From positions 1-35,509 of the forward strand of contig JAEORJ010000330.1 in NCBI GenBank assembly GCA_016840945.1: a DNA stretch of 35,509 nt, given 5' to 3'. Shown piece by piece: positions 31,451-35,509 of this stretch. The position numbers and the translations under genes are program-made. The first letter of the stretch is position 1. The number at the start of each line of letters is the position of its first letter. Source of the stretch: Candidatus Gerdarchaeota archaeon. GTDB taxonomy: Archaea > Asgardarchaeota > Heimdallarchaeia > JABLTI01. Under the pieces are notes generated by a model. That model worked only from the letters and a program-made list of their open reading frames with translations. It ran no database searches and had not been told where the DNA came from.

Positions 31451-32161
31451 TTATTCTTCCACTATAGGCGTAGTTTTTCTTGCACTCTTAATATTATTAA
31501 CACGATCCATTGGATTCGGCACCATTCCATCCCAATTAGATTCCTCAACAAACTTGACAAAAAATGCATGAAGCTCTTCTGGTTCAAATTTTGCAATTTT
31601 TTCAGGAGAATCTAAACCGGCATTATAGTATAGCCTAGCAAGTTTTCTTTTTACATATCCTATTCTTGTTATATCTGATAATTTAACTAATTCTAAGATT
31701 TTTTCTTCAGGAATTTCCAATCTTCTTACGAGATCTATTCTTTGTTTCTTTTTGGCTCCAGCTTCTAACATTTCTTCAACATTTGTTATTCCAATAGAAG
31801 CTAATTTTTTCACTACTTTTAGATCTACATCTAGAAAATCTTTTAATAAAAAAATTCTTCTCGATTTTTTTGTTCTTTCTTCACGTAATTTTCTTGTAGC
31901 TTGATATAAAGCATTGTTATCAAGGAATCGAAAATAATTCATTAATACGTATAAAGGGCCCTTAGCTGAAGCATTTTTTTCATCTTCAATCATTGATACA
32001 TAAGATTCCAAGGCATCAACTAGTATTTTATCATCTAATTGTTTATTTTGTCTTTTAATTAAGAAAGATTCGAATTTACTAATAGATAGAATATTTCTTT
32101 CCACTACATCAGGTTTCTTACCTTTTCTTTTCAAAAATAATCGAAATTCTTCTTCATCCAA
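31451..32161 (-). CDS. DUF4332-like helix-hairpin-helix protein
   Basis: A 236-residue soluble helical protein. Residues about 1-95 resemble the N-terminal SAM-like core-binding fold of tyrosine recombinases (FRLFLKRKGKKPDVVERNIL, FESFLIKRQ), but no catalytic domain follows. Residues 105-205 look like paired helix-hairpin-helix units of the DUF4332 type: VVKKLASIGITNVEEMLEAG and KLSDITRIGYVKRKLARLYY, then NAGLDSPEKIAKFEPEEL. Such units bind DNA or other proteins. The stop lies 37 bp from the convergent kbl-like gene. Not a recombinase on its own. Confidence 0.7.
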   Translation of the reverse strand: MDEEEFRLFLKRKGKKPDVVERNILSISKFESFLIKRQNKQLDDKILVDALESYVSMIEDEKNASAKGPLYVLMNYFRFLDNNALYQATRKLREERTKKSRRIFLLKDFLDVDLKVVKKLASIGITNVEEMLEAGAKKKQRIDLVRRLEIPEEKILELVKLSDITRIGYVKRKLARLYYNAGLDSPEKIAKFEPEELHAFFVKFVEESNWDGMVPNPMDRVNNIKSARKTTPIVEE

Positions 32162-32232
32162 AAATAATTCCTCCCAAATTTATCTTATACTTATTTAACC
32201 TGATTAAGATTAAAAAAGAAATCTACTAAATG

Positions 32233-32271
32233 TGAAAAAAAAAGAAAGAAATAATTGTTAACACAATTATT
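32233..32271 (-). terminator. Minus-strand terminator of the Hsp20 gene
   Basis: AATAATTGT (32250-32258) pairs perfectly with ACAATTATT (32263-32271) around TAAC, overlapping the Hsp20 stop codon. Read on the minus strand the stem is followed by a pyrimidine tract ending in nine T. Confidence 0.75.
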
Positions 32272-32878
32272 CAATTTTTACTGAATATTCTTTATCATAT
32301 TCTCCAGGATCTTTCCTTTCAAAAATGACTTCAAGGATTCCATTACGATAATTTGCTTTTGCTGTCTCAGGTTTTATCTTAACAGACAATTCCTTCTCAG
32401 CACAATAATCTTTCGAGTTATTATGAGCCTTTAGTATAACTTTAGACTCCATTGCTTTTACATCAATATTCTCCTTTTCAACACCAGGTATTTCAGCAAT
32501 AATTCGCACTTTGTCATTTTCCACAAAAGCATCAATTAAAGTATCATCCTTTTGTGGTGTATCAGTTATTTGTTCAATAGGAGTTTCTGAAATAGTTGGC
32601 ATCTGATTACCAAATGGATTGAAATTGCCATATTCTTTTACTTGTGGATTACCATCTGGTCCAACAGAAGTAATTCTGCTATAATAATAGGGACCAAATT
32701 TCTTTACAGTTTGGTTTGGATCATTCTGATCATTTTCAAAATTCATGATATCCTCGAATTCATCCATCATTTTCTTATAGAAGTTATTAAAGAAGTCATT
32801 TCCAAAAATATCAAAAGGGAAATTATTCATTCTATCTTTTTCGTCTTCTTCTTTATCTTTTCTATTTCTCCAAGACAT
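32267..32878 (-). CDS. hsp20: Small heat-shock protein, Hsp20/alpha-crystallin family
   Basis: A 203-residue ATP-independent chaperone. The alpha-crystallin domain covers residues about 115-200: DTLIDAFVENDKVRIIAEIPGVEKEN, VILKAHNN and the conserved AKANYRNGILEVIFER (in place of A-x-x-n-G-v-L). The long charged N-terminal arm with FGPYYYSRITSVGPDGNP is typical of archaeal members. It lacks a visible C-terminal IxI motif, ending KEYSVKIE, where VKI may serve. The upstream gap (32879-33045) is AT-rich and must hold the promoter, but no clear heat-shock operator is seen. Confidence 0.93.
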   Translation of the reverse strand: MSWRNRKDKEEDEKDRMNNFPFDIFGNDFFNNFYKKMMDEFEDIMNFENDQNDPNQTVKKFGPYYYSRITSVGPDGNPQVKEYGNFNPFGNQMPTISETPIEQITDTPQKDDTLIDAFVENDKVRIIAEIPGVEKENIDVKAMESKVILKAHNNSKDYCAEKELSVKIKPETAKANYRNGILEVIFERKDPGEYDKEYSVKIE

Positions 32879-33045
32879 ATTTTAACACCTAAATTTAATA
32901 TTCGTTAATAATTTATCACTATTTAGTGAATTACTCACTAAAAAGTTAATATTTAGATAATTATCTAAACAAATATATAAATCTTATGAATTAATTTCAA
33001 AAATGGTTTTACAATTGAAATTTAAAAAATAAGAAAAAATAACCA

Positions 33046-34839
33046 TTAATTATTAGTTTCATTATTTTTTTGTGCTAAGACAAATAGATGTTGTTCCTCA
33101 GTTATATCATCGAATATAAGCTTAATCCAAATAACTTCAAATCCAGCATCTTTCAACATTTCAACATTGGTTCCAGCATCAAAGCTACTCCAATACATCT
33201 TTACACCAAAGAAATCATCTACAACTGTACCAGGTTCATCAGTGGTTGCAAAACATAATAATGCAAGACCTTTTGGTTTCAACATACGTTGAAAATTAAT
33301 TAACAATCCTCGGTGTTCTTCTCGAGGGATATGTTGAATAGCATAATAAGAGACAATGCCATCAAAATACTCATCGGGATAAGTTAATGTTGTCATGTCT
33401 TGCCAAACAAAATCACAGTAAGGTAGCATTTCTCTAGCAATATCAATTTGTTTTTTAGATATATCCACACCGACAACCTTAAATTTTTCACTTAAAATCC
33501 TAGTTATCGGTTCACCAGCACCACAACCAGCATCTAAGACTCTTCCACCCACTGGCAAACGTTTCATAAAGTCAGGTAATAATTTTACTTCTTCATCTTC
33601 TTCTGATCGCGTAGCTAAATATTCATCAGCAACCTTATCATAACCCATACTCACTATGCTTTTGATTTGTTCAAATTCCTCTTGTTCTAGACCAAAATTC
33701 ATCTGAATCATTTTTTCAGCTGTAAATTTTAATTTCTGGGTACGAATTTCATTTAATGTTTTATCAACAGGAAAAATATCATTAAAATCATCAGCAAAAT
33801 CTCCAAGTGATTTACTTAGAAAAGCTGTTGGTTTATCTACAATAAGTAATGCTGCAAAACCATTCCTGATTTCAGTCATTATTTCTAAATCGCCATAATT
33901 CATTGTTTTCAATTTCTGGCAACTTATACCCCCGCGACCCATTACTGTACTTATTGCTACAAATACTTCATTCAGAATATCTTCATCACAAGCATTTGCA
34001 TCAGATTCAAACGGAAATTCAAAGATTGGTGCACCGTCTTTGGTGATAACAATTAATTTCGATACTTTTCGGGATTGCATGAAGAAAACCGAATTGCTGA
34101 AAATAATTGGTATACTTAATAGAGCTATTCCGATCATCTGTATAGAATTCAATATCATCTCAAATAATCTTACTACATGTTCTTCCTGCAGAATTGCTGA
34201 GTTATAGTTATCAAAAATAGTTATATTTTCAAATATTGCTCTAATTAATACTGGTGAAACTGTCAAAGCCATTAATAAACCTACAATGAATTTCGGGACT
34301 ATAAAAGTTAGATAAACACCAACTCTAATTTTTCTAATCTTTGATTTTTGGTTTTCAAAACGTATTCGTTCTCTCATCTTTTTAATGGTGTTAGTATAAA
34401 ATCCACCAATTATTATGAACAATATTGGAGCCATCAAGCTGATAAAATCACCTACTCTTGGTGGATATGCATATTTTGCAGCTTTAATTGTACCAACTAA
34501 AAGGATGAAAATTATTGAGGTTGAGCTTCTTCTATTAAAGGGAGTACCATTTTCGAAAATCTCTAAGAAAACAACTATTGGTGCTAAACCTGCTGCAGAG
34601 AGCATCCCTTGGAAGAACTCAAGCCAGAGCTTTTCTGATTGATGTATGAAAACCAATGTTAAAATATTACTCAAAATGAAGATTGTTACTGAACCTATTA
34701 GAGTTAGAAAAGCTGATTGCCTCTTTTTATAGTATAAATAAATTAGTAACCCAAGGCCAGCTAGCTGAATAATAATTAGTACGATAATCAAATAAAAATC
34801 TGCACCAAATTCACTACTAGCCATCCAAACGCAACCCAT
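33046..34839 (-). CDS. Seven-helix membrane protein fused to a roadblock/longin-like domain and a SAM methyltransferase
   Basis: A 597-residue multi-domain protein. Residues 14-254 form seven hydrophobic segments (about 14-37, 43-65, 75-95, 107-123, 131-149, 173-197, 224-254), a sensor-like membrane module. Residues about 258-360 (KLIVITKDGAPIFEFPF ... YGDLEIMTEIRNGFAALLIVDKP) resemble roadblock/longin sensor domains common in Asgard proteins. Residues about 395-590 are a class I methyltransferase: motif I VLDAGCGAGEP (434-444), motif II VVGVDISKKQ, then YFDGIVSYYAIQHIPREE. The alternative start is ATG 34824. No substrate can be named; a membrane-tethered methylase controlled by the sensor is inferred. 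Its methyltransferase is very like that of the next upstream gene, suggesting duplication. Confidence 0.8.
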   Translation of the reverse strand: MGCVWMASSEFGADFYLIIVLIIIQLAGLGLLIYLYYKKRQSAFLTLIGSVTIFILSNILTLVFIHQSEKLWLEFFQGMLSAAGLAPIVVFLEIFENGTPFNRRSSTSIIFILLVGTIKAAKYAYPPRVGDFISLMAPILFIIIGGFYTNTIKKMRERIRFENQKSKIRKIRVGVYLTFIVPKFIVGLLMALTVSPVLIRAIFENITIFDNYNSAILQEEHVVRLFEMILNSIQMIGIALLSIPIIFSNSVFFMQSRKVSKLIVITKDGAPIFEFPFESDANACDEDILNEVFVAISTVMGRGGISCQKLKTMNYGDLEIMTEIRNGFAALLIVDKPTAFLSKSLGDFADDFNDIFPVDKTLNEIRTQKLKFTAEKMIQMNFGLEQEEFEQIKSIVSMGYDKVADEYLATRSEEDEEVKLLPDFMKRLPVGGRVLDAGCGAGEPITRILSEKFKVVGVDISKKQIDIAREMLPYCDFVWQDMTTLTYPDEYFDGIVSYYAIQHIPREEHRGLLINFQRMLKPKGLALLCFATTDEPGTVVDDFFGVKMYWSSFDAGTNVEMLKDAGFEVIWIKLIFDDITEEQHLFVLAQKNNETNN

Positions 34840-34962
34840 TATTCATATACACTTTATATTTAATATTCTATAAATCTTTCAGAATCGGTATTAAACTTAT
34901 TTTAATTTACAGATTAAATAGATTATAGTAAAGATAAAAAAATAATGATAATTTTAAAAAAT

Positions 34963-35509
34963 CTAAATTGGTTTCTTAACAATAACAAAAAGATGTTGAA
35001 AGTCTCCAAGGCTATCATCAATATATTGAATGGAAATAATTTCATAGCCAATTTTATTTAAGATTTCTATATAACGTTCCTTTGTAAAACTACTCCAATA
35101 CATTTTTGCTCCAAAGAAATCTTCTTCATATGAACCAGGATCATCAGTAGTTGAAAAACAATAAAGAGCTAAACCGTCAGTTTTTAGAAAATTGTAAAAA
35201 TTCCCTAGAACCATTTCCTGCTCTCCTCGAGGTACATGAATTATTGCATAATAAGAATAGATAGCATCAAAATACTCATCAGGAAAATCTAATTTTGTCA
35301 TATCTATACAATAAAATAATGCAGTTGGAATGTTCTTCTTTGCTAATTCTATTTGTTTCTCTGAAATATCTATTCCAATTATCTCAAATTGCTCGCTCAT
35401 ATACTTTGTAAAAGGAACACCAGCTCCACACCCCACATCAAGAACTCTTGCACCTGGTTTAATTAATTTAGCAAAATCCTTTAGAAGTGCCATTTCAGGA
35501 AGTCCATCA
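34963..35509 (-). CDS. Class I SAM methyltransferase domain, partial (runs off right edge)
   Basis: The C-terminal 181 residues of a methyltransferase whose 5' end is beyond 35509. The frame continues upstream of the internal ATG at 35493 (DGLPEMALLKDFAKL), matching LLPDFMKRL before the same domain of the neighbouring fusion, so that ATG is not the start. Motif I VLDVGCGAGVP, motif II IIGIDISEKQ, then YFDAIYSYYAIIHVPRGE and FFGAKMYWSSF are shared with the fusion. It may have the same membrane and sensor modules outside the window, but this is not visible. Tandem paralogue, 123 bp upstream of the fusion gene. Confidence 0.88.
   Translation of the reverse strand, partial: DGLPEMALLKDFAKLIKPGARVLDVGCGAGVPFTKYMSEQFEIIGIDISEKQIELAKKNIPTALFYCIDMTKLDFPDEYFDAIYSYYAIIHVPRGEQEMVLGNFYNFLKTDGLALYCFSTTDDPGSYEEDFFGAKMYWSSFTKERYIEILNKIGYEIISIQYIDDSLGDFQHLFVIVKKPI

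Overview
This AT-rich window (about 35.5 kb) is archaeal. Evidence includes the N-terminus of DNA topoisomerase VI subunit B at the left edge, an aIF2-alpha/Nop10 gene pair, a geranylgeranyl-reductase-family flavoprotein, a single OB-fold RPA-like protein, a TrmJ-type SPOUT methylase, TATA-box/SD promoter architecture and a tRNA-Trp gene interrupted by introns with bulge-helix-bulge-like boundaries. Several features are typical of Asgard archaea: large secreted beta-helix and clostripain-like proteins with a C-terminal membrane anchor and basic tail, 7TM receptors fused to cytosolic roadblock/longin-like domains, and lysine-rich small proteins. An Asgard lineage is my best inference, but it is not proven by this window. 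No phage genes, insertion sequences or CRISPR arrays were seen.

Layout. 1-5.4 kb: top6B start (minus), an unrecognised polytopic membrane protein, then a group suggesting lipid or redox metabolism (condensation-fold acyltransferase, flavodoxin, geranylgeranyl-reductase-like flavoprotein) and an acidic orphan. 5.5-10.3 kb: MFS exporter, NosD-like surface protein, AlaX tRNA-editing protein and a lysine-tailed surface protein. 10.4-14 kb: two nitroreductases flanking a metallo-beta-lactamase and a COG0731-type radical SAM protein; one nitroreductase and the radical SAM gene have no ATG/GTG/TTG start at the expected place and appear to begin at ATT and CTG, each behind a good Shine-Dalgarno. 14-17.5 kb: orphan, GH57 enzyme, DinB-fold protein, TPR protein, small membrane protein. 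17.7-17.9 kb: tRNA-Trp(CCA) with three predicted introns (D-loop, 37/38 and T-loop 58/59). 18-23.6 kb: C11 protease, TrmJ, DUF1028 hydrolase, B12-binding radical SAM protein, wHTH regulator. 23.7-28.1 kb: long helical protein with twin zinc ribbons, OB-fold protein, AlkD-like protein, PH-domain membrane protein. 28.1-28.8 kb: a gene-poor stretch holding a C/D-sRNA-like element, an isolated transcription unit for a 24-residue lysine-rich peptide, and tRNA-Gly(CCC). 28.9-35.5 kb: nop10, aIF2-alpha, kbl-like PLP enzyme, DUF4332-like protein, Hsp20, and a 7TM-sensor-methyltransferase fusion next to a second, closely related methyltransferase that runs off the right edge.

The main points of interest are the triple-intron tRNA-Trp (with a C/D kink-turn-like element inside the anticodon intron), the 7TM/longin-like/methyltransferase fusion with its tandem paralogue, the micro-protein unit at 28.4-28.7 kb, the two non-standard start codons, and a 20-bp-period repeat between the GH57 and DinB genes. 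Several genes are too short or start too unusually for ordinary ORF calling (top6B fragment, nop10, micro-protein, full-length nitroreductase and radical SAM); all were read directly from the sequence.
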